From Flavobacteriales bacterium CG_4_9_14_3_um_filter_40_17 (lineage in GTDB: Bacteria > Bacteroidota > Bacteroidia > Flavobacteriales > Flavobacteriaceae), in assembly GCA_002790195.1 (NCBI GenBank), contig PFUR01000079.1:1-43326 (forward strand): a stretch of 43,326 bases of DNA. The letters are read 5' to 3'. The position numbers and the translations under genes were made by a program. Below the pieces are notes generated by a model. It saw nothing but the letters and a program-made list of their open reading frames with translations, had not been told where the DNA came from and made no database searches. Shown here in pieces: positions 19,843-28,079 of this stretch. Within the stretch, counting starts at the first letter, position 1. Every line of letters begins with the position of its first letter.

Positions 19843-21207
19843 TTAGAAAACACGAGTCATTTCGCTTGTGTTTTCTGCTTTTTTTTCAGAATCTACAAAA
19901 TCAAAACGAACCAAACCATCCGTATCAATGCGGGTGAGTTTGATCTGTTGCAACGTGTTTATCAACGCCGGATTCCACGGACATTTCACTTTCACATAGT
20001 TCTCGGTAAACCCTTGAATGTAGCCTTCTTTGTTTTCACTTTCAAACAAAACCGTTTTTGTTTTGCCCAATTGGCTTTCGTAAAAAGCCCTGCGTTTTTT
20101 GACAGACAAAGCGCGAAGCATTTTGCTTCGTTTGTGCCGCACGCCTTTGTCAACGACATCTTCCATCTCGGCGGCAGGCGTGTTGTCTCGTTCAGAGTAG
20201 GTGAAAACGTGCAAATAAGAAATGTCTAATCCATTCAAAAAATGATAGGTTTCCAAAAACAATTCATCGGTCTCGCCGGGAAATCCTACGATGACATCCA
20301 CCCCGATACAGGCATCTGGCAATACAGCTTTTATTTTCGAAACCCGTTCGGTATAAAGCGAAGTCAGGTAGCGGCGACGCATCAATTTCAGCAATTCGTC
20401 CGATCCGCTTTGCAACGGTATGTGAAAATGTGGCACAAAGGTTTTTGATTTTGAGACAAATTCGATGATCTGACTGTTCAGCAGATTGGGCTCAATCGAC
20501 GAAATACGCAATCGCTCGATACCTTCCACCTTATCCAAAGCTGTTACCAAATCGTAAAAAGTGTGTTTGTGTTTTTTGTTGCCAAATTCGCCTTTGCCAT
20601 AATCGCCGATGTTGACTCCGGTGAGCACAATTTCTTTGATGCCTTGATCGCTGATTTCCTTGGCATTTTTCAAGACATTTTCGAGCGTATCGCTACGCGA
20701 AATACCTCTTGCCAACGGAATGGTGCAATAAGTACATTTGTAATCGCAGCCATCCTGCACTTTCAGAAAAGCGCGGGTGCGGTCGCCGATGGCATAAGAA
20801 CCCATGTAGAAATCAGCTTGATCAATTTCACAGGCGTGCACTTCTCCTTGTCCGTTTTTGCTCAGGTCATTGAGGTAATCGGTGAGTTTGAATTTTTCGG
20901 TCGCGCCCAAGACCAAATCGACACCATCCACTGCTGCCAATTCCTCAGGTTTGAGTTGCGCGTAGCAACCAATGGCTGCCACAAAAGCCTGCGGGTTCAA
21001 CGCCAAAGCCTTGCGGACGATGCTCTTGAACTGCTTGTCGGCATTTTCCGTCACCGAGCAAGTGTTGATGACATAAATGTCCGCCACCTCTTCAAACGCT
21101 ACTTTTTTAAAATCCTTTTGTGAAAAATCTCTTGAGATAGTGGAGGTCTCGGAAAAATTGAGTTTACAACCAAGTGTGTAAAATGCGACTTTTTTTGTTG
21201 CGGGCAT
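19843..21207 (-). CDS. mtaB: tRNA t6A37 C2-methylthiotransferase MtaB
   Basis: A radical-SAM enzyme that converts t6A37 to ms2t6A37 in tRNAs reading ANN codons. From ATG 21207 it is 454 residues. N-terminal cluster cysteines are C14 (TLGCKLN), C50 (NTCSVT) and C81 (IGCYAQ). The radical-SAM CxxxCxxC is C154, C158 and C161 (GCDYKCTYC). RISSIEPNLL and HIPLQSGSDELLKLMRRRY follow, then a C-terminal TRAM-like domain (KTVLFESENKEGYIQGFTEN). The TLGCKLNFSE start separates it from MiaB and RimO. An upstream ATG at 21225 adds six residues and cannot be excluded. The gene is convergent with the S9 peptidase, with only 27 bases between. Confidence 0.93.
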   Translation of the reverse strand: MPATKKVAFYTLGCKLNFSETSTISRDFSQKDFKKVAFEEVADIYVINTCSVTENADKQFKSIVRKALALNPQAFVAAIGCYAQLKPEELAAVDGVDLVLGATEKFKLTDYLNDLSKNGQGEVHACEIDQADFYMGSYAIGDRTRAFLKVQDGCDYKCTYCTIPLARGISRSDTLENVLKNAKEISDQGIKEIVLTGVNIGDYGKGEFGNKKHKHTFYDLVTALDKVEGIERLRISSIEPNLLNSQIIEFVSKSKTFVPHFHIPLQSGSDELLKLMRRRYLTSLYTERVSKIKAVLPDACIGVDVIVGFPGETDELFLETYHFLNGLDISYLHVFTYSERDNTPAAEMEDVVDKGVRHKRSKMLRALSVKKRRAFYESQLGKTKTVLFESENKEGYIQGFTENYVKVKCPWNPALINTLQQIKLTRIDTDGLVRFDFVDSEKKAENTSEMTRVF

Positions 21208-21259
21208 TCTTGTATTTTTACGCATCTCAACCCAAAGGTTGGATGCTGAAATTGAGTTG

Positions 21260-21267
21260 CAAATTTA
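21260..21267 (-). promoter_or_regulatory. Possible -7 box for mtaB
   Basis: The minus strand reads TAAATTTG, matching TAnnTTTG, 35-55 bases upstream of the two candidate mtaB starts. There is no clear -33 box because the region beyond enters the divergent gene. Confidence 0.35.
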
Positions 21268-21282
21268 TTATTAATTTCCCGC

Positions 21283-22902
21283 ATGAAAAAATCGAAGGTA
21301 TTGTATTTCAATAACATCCTTATTCTGTTTGTTATCAGTTTTTACGCTTGTGATCAATCATCCGAAAAACAACGAGATCTGCAGGTCTTTCGATACAACG
21401 AATTTTCGACGGTGAGTTCGCTCGATCCGGCGTTTGCAAGGGCACAATCCAACATCTGGATTTGTAACCAACTCTACAACGGTTTGGTTCAGTTGGATGA
21501 TTCGCTCAGCATCAAACCCGATTTGGCAGAAAAATGGACTGTCAGCGACGATGGTTTGCTGTATCAATTTACGATTCGGAAAAATGTTTACTTCCATAAA
21601 GATCCCAATTTTAAGAACGATAATCAGACAAGATCGGTTACCGCGGCCGATTTCACCTATAGTTTGAAACGTTTGAAAGACCCGAAGATTGCTTCGCCGG
21701 GCAGTTGGGTTTTGCAGGAAGTCGATTCAATTTACGACCGCTCAGACACGCTTTATATCCGCTTAAAAAAACCTTTTCCGGCTTTTTTAGGCTTGCTGAC
21801 CATGAAGTATTGCTCGGTCGTTCCGCAAGAAATTGTCGAGGCCTACGGAAACGAATTCAGAAACCATCCGATAGGGACAGGCCCTTTTAAATTTCAAGTG
21901 TGGAAAGAAAACGAGAAATTGGTTTTGAGACGAAATCCCGATTATTTTGAAACGGATCAAAATGGCCAATCGCTCCCTTATTTGGAGGCTATTTCCATTA
22001 CTTTTCTCAAAGACAGACTGAGCGGTTTTATGGAATTTTCACAAGGTAAATTAGACTTTCTCAGCGGTTTGGATCCATCATACAAAGATGAGCTCTTGCA
22101 TTTTGACGGTACGCTGAATCCAAAATACAAACAGCAAATCGACATGCTGAAAGGACCCTATCTAAACACCGAATACTTGGGTTTTTACATGCAGGGCGGC
22201 AACGAGTTGGCACAATCAAAATTACTGCGACAAGCCATCAACTATGGTTTTGACCGCACCAAGATGATGACCTATCTGCGGAATGGCATTGGCAATCCGG
22301 CTATCTACGGATTTATCCCCGAAGGCTTGCCCGGTTTTTCAAAGCAAAGCGGCTATGATTACAACCCCGGCTTGGCTCGTCAGCTTTTGGGAAGATATCA
22401 AAAAGAAACCGGAAAACCTCTGCCCGAAATCACGTTGATGACCAACAGCAACTATTTGGATTTGTGTGAGTTTATTCAGCGGGAATTGGAAAAATCTGGA
22501 TTGAAGGTAAAAGTCGATGTGAGTCCGCCTGCCACACTCCGGCAAGCGATGGCAACAGGAAAAGCACCGTTTTTCAGAGGCAGTTGGATAGCCGATTACC
22601 CTGATGCACAGAATTATCTTTCCTTGTTTTACAGTGAAAATTTTGCCCCCGGCGGGCCAAATTACACGCATTTCAAAAGCGGAACTTTTGATGCGCTCTA
22701 CCGCCGATCATTTTTGGAAACCAAAGACAGCATCCGTTTCATATTGTATCAAAAAATGGATTCCATCATTGTTTCAGAAGCACCGGTTGTACCACTTTAT
22801 TATGATGTCGTGACGCGTTTTGTTCAAAATAACGTGGTGGGGTTGGGCACCAATCCCATCAATTTGTTGAATTTGAAGCGGGTAAGGAAGGTTTTGAGGT
22901 GA
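21283..22902 (+). CDS. Solute-binding lipoprotein, family 5 (oligopeptide type)
   Basis: A 539-residue SBP_bac_5 (DppA/OppA-like) ABC transporter substrate-binding protein. The lipobox is FYAC (C23). The fold markers are in order: LDPAFARAQSNIWICNQLYN, LAEKWTVSDDGLLYQFTIRK, ADFTYSLKRLKDPK, IGTGPFKFQVWKENEKLVLRRNP-like (about 205-225) and LRQAINYGFDRTKM near 320. It would bind peptides or similar solutes in the periplasm. No permease or ATPase genes adjoin it, so it is an orphan binding protein whose transporter must be encoded elsewhere. The gene ends just before the nested palindrome at 22911. Confidence 0.9.
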   Translation: MKKSKVLYFNNILILFVISFYACDQSSEKQRDLQVFRYNEFSTVSSLDPAFARAQSNIWICNQLYNGLVQLDDSLSIKPDLAEKWTVSDDGLLYQFTIRKNVYFHKDPNFKNDNQTRSVTAADFTYSLKRLKDPKIASPGSWVLQEVDSIYDRSDTLYIRLKKPFPAFLGLLTMKYCSVVPQEIVEAYGNEFRNHPIGTGPFKFQVWKENEKLVLRRNPDYFETDQNGQSLPYLEAISITFLKDRLSGFMEFSQGKLDFLSGLDPSYKDELLHFDGTLNPKYKQQIDMLKGPYLNTEYLGFYMQGGNELAQSKLLRQAINYGFDRTKMMTYLRNGIGNPAIYGFIPEGLPGFSKQSGYDYNPGLARQLLGRYQKETGKPLPEITLMTNSNYLDLCEFIQRELEKSGLKVKVDVSPPATLRQAMATGKAPFFRGSWIADYPDAQNYLSLFYSENFAPGGPNYTHFKSGTFDALYRRSFLETKDSIRFILYQKMDSIIVSEAPVVPLYYDVVTRFVQNNVVGLGTNPINLLNLKRVRKVLR

Positions 22903-22910
22903 ATTATAGA

Positions 22911-22950
22911 CCTGACAGCCCCGATAGCTATCGGGATAAAACCTGTCAGG
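22911..22950. repeat. Nested palindrome between convergent genes
   Basis: An outer inverted repeat CCTGACAG (22911-22918) / CTGTCAGG (22943-22950) encloses a perfect 16-base palindrome, CCCGATAGCTATCGGG (22920-22935). It fills the 58-base gap between the 3' ends of two convergent genes, so it may act as a bidirectional terminator; there is no strong T-run. Similar long palindromes occur at 27.7 and 30.9 kb, so it may also belong to a dispersed repeat class. Confidence 0.8.
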
Positions 22951-22960
22951 ACTTGGTTTC

Positions 22961-23632
22961 TTACTGATAAGTCTCTGCAATATTTCTAGGCCGCAGGAAA
23001 ATCAAAAAGAAAACCATGGCGAAAGTCATCTCGTGCACTTCCCATTTTTTATTGGAAGTAATCAACAACACGGCCAAGCTAAATCCGATAAACCAAAGCG
23101 TGTGATGCCAACGTGGCAAGGGGACTGCAAAGCGGTTGATCAGGTTTTTCATCCAACTTATTTTGTCGTACAACATCGGAATGACGAGTAAATAAACCAC
23201 CAAGCAAAACGACAGAAGTTGGCTGAAAATGAGTTTATTAACTTTTTTTCCGTCCACGACCAAGTTATGCAGATTGGTTTCGCCCTGCGCATTGTTTTGG
23301 GAAAAAAATTCACCAGATTGAAAGTTGAAAATCCGCTGGCCCCAAGAAATTTCTTCACCAGCGGCAAAGAAAAACAAAGCTGCTGAAAACAACACGCCTA
23401 TTTTCCAATAAATCGGTTTGATGCGCCCGGATTTGAAAGCGCGGTATAGTTGAAGCAGAGAGATAATAAGCAATCCCAAAGCCGTCATGTTTTCGACAAA
23501 GCCGTCTTCTTCTGCAAAATGCAAGGCAAAATAGGATTCATTTATACGAGACATTACGATGGAAACCAAATAGATGAAAGCCAAAAATGCGTAAAAGAGT
23601 TTTTCGGTAACAGTCTGTGTTTTTTCTTTCAT
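22961..23632 (-). CDS. Polytopic membrane protein, unknown function
   Basis: A 223-residue protein with six or so hydrophobic helices (near 12-28, 48-63, 76-92, 137-155, 175-190 and 200-215). I do not recognise a named family. The most striking stretch is FAAGEEISWGQRIFNFQSGE (about 89-108), an acidic-aromatic motif between helices, followed by QGETNLHNLVVDGKK. Its ATG overlaps the upstream GT39 stop by four bases (ATGA), so it is the last gene of the glycosylation operon and translated in concert with it. That context suggests a role in membrane glycan transfer, but this is inference only. Confidence 0.75.
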   Translation of the reverse strand: MKEKTQTVTEKLFYAFLAFIYLVSIVMSRINESYFALHFAEEDGFVENMTALGLLIISLLQLYRAFKSGRIKPIYWKIGVLFSAALFFFAAGEEISWGQRIFNFQSGEFFSQNNAQGETNLHNLVVDGKKVNKLIFSQLLSFCLVVYLLVIPMLYDKISWMKNLINRFAVPLPRWHHTLWFIGFSLAVLLITSNKKWEVHEMTFAMVFFLIFLRPRNIAETYQ

Positions 23633-25260
23633 TTTTTTTCGATTAAAAATAGTTTGGCGGTCAATCGTCTTTTGTGGTTTTTTTTATTCTTTGTAAAGGG
23701 GTTTACATCGATGTTGATCAAAAATTTGATGTTGTAATCTTGTTCAAAATTAGACAAAAAAGCCTCTTCATTGTTTTCATTTACCAAAAAAGTTGCTTTT
23801 TGGAAATCGGGTAAGTGTTTTAAACGATCGACTTGAGGTAATTTATGTTGGTCATATTGCCAAAGAATTTCAGGGGAAATTTCGCCATACGAGTAAGTTG
23901 TAGTTTGATAAGTGTTTTCGGCAATCGTAATTTTTCGGGAGGAAATATTATCAGGATTGTCATAAAATAGGCTGCCGAGCGGAAACGCCACAAGTATTAC
24001 TGTCAGCAACAACAAAATATTGGTGTAAAAAAGTTTCACAATATTGTTTTTCCAAATCAGTATTATCATCCAAACGGCTAAGAAAATCATCAAAAAAGAA
24101 GCACCAAAATACCAATACTTTAGAAATAACAAACTACGGACAAAGAGCTTAAATACCGTAAATGGAAAAGCCAATCCGACTAAAATCAACAGGGTGAAAT
24201 GCAAATAAATGGGTAGTTTTTCAACCCTTTTAAAATTTTTAAATTCTTTGAAAAGGTATTCGATATAAAAAGACAGATTCATAGCCAGCGGAATCAGCAC
24301 CGGAAAAAGATATCGTGCTTTTTTTTCAGGTATGAGCGACAACAGCAAAACAGCAAAAAGCGTCCATAAAAATGTGAATCGGTAGACTTTCGGATTAGAA
24401 ACTTTGGTTTTCAAATACGGGTAAACCAAACTGATAAATGCAGGAATTGCCCAAATACCGGATTGCGTAAAAAAGCTCCAATAATAAAAAATTGATTTGA
24501 CACTGTTATTCACCCAAGCGTTGCCTTCTATTTGGGCGATGGTTTCAGCAGCAGAACGGTCAAACAGATAGACGTACAACGGCCACCAAGCACTTATAAT
24601 TAGTGCGGAAATTAACAACAAAACCAGCGGAATCAACTTCTTTTTTAAAGATTGAAACCGAAAAACCACGCCATAAGCCATCAAAAAAGGCAGCAGTAAG
24701 GCAAAATGAGAAACCGGTCCTTTACTCATAAAAGACAAGCCAATAAAAACACCTGAAAATAAGGCACTTTGATACAGTTTTTCATCCGCCGATAAAAATT
24801 TGTTGAGGTACAAAATCCCGCCTATCATAAAAGCGTGTGCATAAACATCCCAACTGCCGTCGCGCCCGGCGTAAACCACGTAAAAAGAAGTAGCAACAAT
24901 CAAAGAAGCATGCAGGGCAAAACGTTTGCTTTGGCTTAAATGCAAAGACAAATGGCGCGTAAAAAAAATCAGTAAGAGTGCCATCAAGGCTGATGGGAAA
25001 CGGAGTGCAGCGATGTTTTTCAAGCCAAAAATCATGGCAGAAAAAGCAGTCAACCAGGTAGGAAGCGGCGGTTTTTCATAACGTGGCAAACCATTCATCG
25101 TCGTCAAAAACCAATTTCCGTCTAACAACATTTCGCGCGCCGTGATAAAATTGCGCGCTTCCATGATGTTAACCGGTAACGTGGCCAAGTGTGGCAAAAA
25201 AATCCCCGCCCAAACCAAAAAAATAACTAATTTATCGTATTTGAGAATTTTTTCTTCCAT
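23629..25260 (-). CDS. ArnT-like family 39 glycosyltransferase
   Basis: A 543-residue GT-C fold membrane glycosyltransferase of the family 39/ArnT-PMT type, with about 11-12 transmembrane helices. The first periplasmic loop reads LPVNIMEARNFITAREML (about 29-46), holding the conserved glutamate, followed by GNWFLTTMNGLPRYEKPPLP (about 48-67), typical of ArnT-like enzymes that take a sugar from polyprenyl phosphate. The usual first acidic residue before EAR is replaced in LPVNIME. A C-terminal soluble segment (about 430-543) is periplasmic. The operon supplies a matching polyprenyl-phosphate sugar synthase (GT2). Acceptor unknown: lipid A, another lipid or protein. Confidence 0.88.
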   Translation of the reverse strand: MEEKILKYDKLVIFLVWAGIFLPHLATLPVNIMEARNFITAREMLLDGNWFLTTMNGLPRYEKPPLPTWLTAFSAMIFGLKNIAALRFPSALMALLLIFFTRHLSLHLSQSKRFALHASLIVATSFYVVYAGRDGSWDVYAHAFMIGGILYLNKFLSADEKLYQSALFSGVFIGLSFMSKGPVSHFALLLPFLMAYGVVFRFQSLKKKLIPLVLLLISALIISAWWPLYVYLFDRSAAETIAQIEGNAWVNNSVKSIFYYWSFFTQSGIWAIPAFISLVYPYLKTKVSNPKVYRFTFLWTLFAVLLLSLIPEKKARYLFPVLIPLAMNLSFYIEYLFKEFKNFKRVEKLPIYLHFTLLILVGLAFPFTVFKLFVRSLLFLKYWYFGASFLMIFLAVWMIILIWKNNIVKLFYTNILLLLTVILVAFPLGSLFYDNPDNISSRKITIAENTYQTTTYSYGEISPEILWQYDQHKLPQVDRLKHLPDFQKATFLVNENNEEAFLSNFEQDYNIKFLINIDVNPFTKNKKNHKRRLTAKLFLIEKK

Positions 25261-25262
25261 CC

Positions 25263-25904
25263 TTAATTCTTCGCAGTTTGTGTTTTCAAATCTACAAAAT
25301 GCAAATAGATATTTCTAGTATAGGTTAAGATTCCTACAGAATTTCCAACCAGCAAAACGTAGTCCATCCGAATAATTGCATACACAAAAATCAACGAAGA
25401 GCCAATCAGGCTAAGAATCCAAAAACCGAAAGGCAAAATTGATTTTTTTCTTTTTTCGGAATAAAACCATTGATGGACAAACCGCAAAATAAATACAAAT
25501 TGTGCCACTATGCCAAAGAGCAACAACCATCGTGGCATCGAGTCATTTTTAAATAACAAAATGCGGTCGTCAGCCCCGTTGTTATAAGAATAAACAAAAA
25601 TCAAAAATGGAAAAACATAGAGCAAATAACGAACTGGTCGGAAGAGTTTTTTCCAATCACCTTGCAATTGCATATTGCGGATGTAAATAAAATAGGTCAG
25701 GATTTGCCCAAACATGATCGAAAAATCCAACCGAAGCCAGCCGTACAAAAACAACAAAAATGAAGCGACAAAACTCAACTGCCAGAACAAGGCCGGCGTG
25801 ACCACTTTCCGGCTTTTTTCAGACAATATCCACTGTGCCAACATCCGCGAGGTAAATAATCCTTGCGCCAAAAATCCCAAAGAAAGTATAAGCCAATGCT
25901 TCAT
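25263..25904 (-). CDS. Tandem lipid A disaccharide synthase N-terminal-like (LAB_N) membrane protein
   Basis: A 213-residue membrane protein made of two copies of the LAB_N domain (PF07578), a PQ-loop-like three-helix unit otherwise found alone or ahead of LpxB. Copy one (about 6-80) reads LGFLAQGLFTSRMLAQWILSEK ... FWQLSFVASFLLFLYGWLRLDF. Copy two (about 122-200) reads FGIVAQFVFILRFVHQWFYSEK ... FWILSLIGSSLIFVYAIIRMDY. The start is ATG 25904; an open extension to 25982 looks non-coding. It sits between a GT2 and GT39 gene, two bases from the latter. A flippase-like or carrier role for the polyprenyl sugar is plausible by analogy with PQ-loop transporters, but unproven. Confidence 0.87.
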   Translation of the reverse strand: MKHWLILSLGFLAQGLFTSRMLAQWILSEKSRKVVTPALFWQLSFVASFLLFLYGWLRLDFSIMFGQILTYFIYIRNMQLQGDWKKLFRPVRYLLYVFPFLIFVYSYNNGADDRILLFKNDSMPRWLLLFGIVAQFVFILRFVHQWFYSEKRKKSILPFGFWILSLIGSSLIFVYAIIRMDYVLLVGNSVGILTYTRNIYLHFVDLKTQTAKN

Positions 25905-26036
25905 AGGATATTCTAAAATTTCAGGTTTCAGGTTTAAAAATTTAAAGTTTCTAGTTTCTTTGTTTCGAGGTACAGCCACCACAATATAAAATTATCAAAT
26001 CATCGCATTTTCTAATTTTCAAATTGAAACATAGTT

Positions 26037-26750
26037 TCATTTGGATTTTCTAACCCGATAATTAATGTATCTTTTTTTCATCCACAGATAAGCAAAACAA
26101 TCCATCAAAGGGCTAATCAGCCGATTCCACAATCCGAACTTCGCCAAGCCAGCCATTCTCGGAAAGTGCCGCACTGGAATTTGAATAATCTTGCCTTGTT
26201 GCAACAAAACCATTGCCGGTAAAAAACGGTGAAGCCCTTTAAACATAGGAATGCGTTTTGCCACATCGGTTCGGATGATTTTCAGTGGGCATCCGGTGTC
26301 GTCCATGCCATCGTGGGTGAAAGTTCTCCGAATGCCGTTGGCAATGAGCGATGACATGTTTTTGACGAATGAGTCTTTTCGTTCGGTGCGTACACCGGTC
26401 ACTAATTCGTATTTGTTTCGGTATTCCAACAAGCGGTTAAAATCTTCTGGGGTAGTCTGCAAATCGGCATCGATATAGCCCACCCATTCAGTGTCTGCAT
26501 AATCAAAACCAGCCTTGATGGCAGCACTAAGCCCACAATTTTTTTCAAAAGAAATGTAGTAAAAATCCTTTTGCCTGCCACAAATTTGCTCGATAAACGA
26601 CTGGCTGTCGTCTTTTGAACCGTCATTTACCAACAAAATTTTCGCGGGAATGATGCTCTCTTTCAAAAAGGCACCTAATTCTTTTTCCAATCGATACAGA
26701 TTTTCTTCTTCGTTGTAAATAGGAACTATGACGGTAAGTTGGTAAGCCAT
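26037..26750 (-). CDS. Polyprenyl-phosphate-type family 2 glycosyltransferase
   Basis: A 237-residue GT2 enzyme of the dolichol-phosphate mannosyltransferase/ArnC type. It shows VIVPIYNEEENL (8-19), LLVNDGSKDDS (39-49), the metal-binding YIDADLQTTPEDF (about 92-104) and a GVRTERKDSFVKNMSS block near 118. It lacks the two long C-terminal helices of ArnC proper, having only a weak hydrophobic patch at the end. It probably makes the polyprenyl-phosphate sugar used by the ArnT-like enzyme two genes downstream. The gap to the next gene is 132 bases. Confidence 0.88.
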   Translation of the reverse strand: MAYQLTVIVPIYNEEENLYRLEKELGAFLKESIIPAKILLVNDGSKDDSQSFIEQICGRQKDFYYISFEKNCGLSAAIKAGFDYADTEWVGYIDADLQTTPEDFNRLLEYRNKYELVTGVRTERKDSFVKNMSSLIANGIRRTFTHDGMDDTGCPLKIIRTDVAKRIPMFKGLHRFLPAMVLLQQGKIIQIPVRHFPRMAGLAKFGLWNRLISPLMDCFAYLWMKKRYINYRVRKSK

Positions 26751-26771
26751 TGGGTTGTTTTATACAAAAAG

Positions 26772-26798
26772 CAAAAGTAGTCAATCTTATAAAACAAA
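26772..26798 (-). promoter_or_regulatory. Possible promoter of the glycosylation operon
   Basis: On the minus strand TTTG (complement of 26795-26798) is followed after 15 bases by TACTTTTG (complement of 26772-26779), about 22 bases before the GT2 start. The -7 box is a full match, but the spacing is shorter than usual. Confidence 0.4.
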
Positions 26799-26825
26799 TA
26801 GGAAGATTAAATTTTTGAAAAAAAA

Positions 26826-27446
26826 TTAGATAATACTGATGTTTCCCATGCCTTCACGAAGTACTATCGGCTCCGGTCCGCTCAAGTCGATAACCGTAGA
26901 GGCCACATTTTCGCCATAACCGCCATCGATGACCACATCGACTAAGTATTGCCATTTTTCGAAAATCAATTCGGGGTCGGTGGTGTATTCCAATACTTCA
27001 TCCTCATCGTGAATGGAAGTTGATACGATAGGATTGCCCAACTGCCGGACGAGTTCGATGGCTATTTCGTTGTCCGGAATCCGAATCCCGACCGTTTTTT
27101 TCTTTTTGAAAACTTTGGGTAAATTACTACTGCCCGGCAAGATAAATGTATAAGGACCTGGCAATGCTCTTTTTAGTATTTTAAAGGTTCGTGTGTCTAT
27201 TTGCATCACATAATCAGAGAGATTGCTCAGGTCTGAACACACGAATGAAAAGTTGGCTTTATCTAATTTTACTCCTTTGATGCGGGCTAATTTTTCAAGT
27301 GCTTTAGTATTGGTAATGTCACAACCCAATCCGTAAACCGTGTCGGTCGGGTAGATGACCAAACCTCCGCCTCGCAACACGTCCAATACTTTTTTAATGG
27401 CACGTGGGTCAATGTTTTCCTTATAAATCCTGATGAGTTGAGCCAT
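26826..27446 (-). CDS. Sua5/YciO/YrdC family L-threonylcarbamoyladenylate synthase
   Basis: A 206-residue YrdC-fold protein. The N-terminal GGLVIYPTDTVYGLGCDI (about 27-44), the lysine-arginine pocket ARIKGVKLDKANFSFVCSDL and the S-T-S motif in GNPIVSTSIH (about 137-146) are all recognisable. Family members make threonylcarbamoyl-AMP for t6A37, the base that MtaB (19.8 kb) then methylthiolates. The sequence is closer to the YciO-like subgroup than to classical TsaC, and YciO proteins can be poor or alternative enzymes, so I leave the symbol empty. It precedes the glycosylation operon by 75 bases on the same strand. Confidence 0.85.
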   Translation of the reverse strand: MAQLIRIYKENIDPRAIKKVLDVLRGGGLVIYPTDTVYGLGCDITNTKALEKLARIKGVKLDKANFSFVCSDLSNLSDYVMQIDTRTFKILKRALPGPYTFILPGSSNLPKVFKKKKTVGIRIPDNEIAIELVRQLGNPIVSTSIHDEDEVLEYTTDPELIFEKWQYLVDVVIDGGYGENVASTVIDLSGPEPIVLREGMGNISII

Positions 27447-27471
27447 GATGTAAAGTCTCTAAAAATGCATT

Positions 27472-27503
27472 TAAAGATACGGAATTAGAATAGCCTGAGC
27501 CAA
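27472..27503 (-). promoter_or_regulatory. Possible promoter of the Sua5/YrdC gene
   Basis: On the minus strand TTG (complement of 27501-27503) is followed after 21 bases by TATCTTTA (complement of 27472-27479). The -7 box has one mismatch (final G to A). It lies about 26 bases before the start. Confidence 0.4.
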
Positions 27504-27652
27504 CATTAGGTATTTTTATATTATTGGCCGATATAAACAATTGGCAGAGAATGACATCACAGAATAACCATATTTGTGTATAATTTTTTATTTTCAACAT
27601 AGATAAAATTATCAACGGATTTTTAAAACAACCCCTACCCACTTATCTTTTA

Positions 27653-27774
27653 TTTGGCTAAAGCCTTTTTGGGTTGTTGTAGCTGTCATCCCGCTAAAGC
27701 GGGATGCAATTGATGAATTGGGATTGGCTTTAGCCAACCTGAACAGTTCGCGAATGTCTTGGCTTTAGCCAAAA
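27653..27774. repeat. Cluster of GGCTAAAGCC and CCCGCTAAAGCGGG hairpin repeats
   Basis: The word GGCTAAAGCC occurs at 27656-27665, and its reverse complement GGCTTTAGCC at 27726-27735 and 27761-27770. Between them lies a perfect hairpin, CATCCCGC (27687-27694), loop TAAA, GCGGGATG (27699-27706). The TAAA/TTTA core is shared by all four elements. The cluster lies in the 633-base gap between divergent genes and codes for nothing obvious. It looks like part of a dispersed palindromic repeat family. Confidence 0.8.
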
Positions 27775-28079
27775 TAGATTGCGTCCCCACCAATATTCTG
27801 TCCTTGAGAAAGTTGTCTTTAGTCACATCGGGACAAATATCAGTAGAAAATTTCGTCATAGAGAAGGGATACGCTTTCTATAAAGTATATTTCAAAGTAC
27901 ATGTGATTGCAGGGGATAAAACATTTGATTTATTATATATCGGATACGAATGGTATTTTTATGATTATCCGGCTAGTCCTAAATCCATATTTTCAATCCA
28001 AGCCGTGAATATTTATTCAACAGGTAAATATAAAATCCTTTGTTCAAAATTGCTATTTTTACCAAAAATTAGATTCATT
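27775..28079 (+). other. Open, non-assigned stretch upstream of the beta-helix lipoprotein
   Basis: The frame of the downstream lipoprotein stays open through this stretch and into the repeat cluster, 107 codons in all before the lipoprotein's ATG. The encoded sequence (for example YEWYFYDYPASPKSIFSIQA) is aromatic-rich and looks somewhat protein-like, but matches nothing I know, and a lipoprotein signal cannot function 107 residues into a protein. It may be a degraded gene fragment or chance. No promoter, RNA gene or hairpin stands out. Confidence 0.3.

Noticed and set aside
20563-21123. A 186-codon open frame on the plus strand.
   Set aside because: It lies wholly antisense to mtaB, whose radical-SAM and cluster motifs are intact; the antisense translation shows no recognisable domain.
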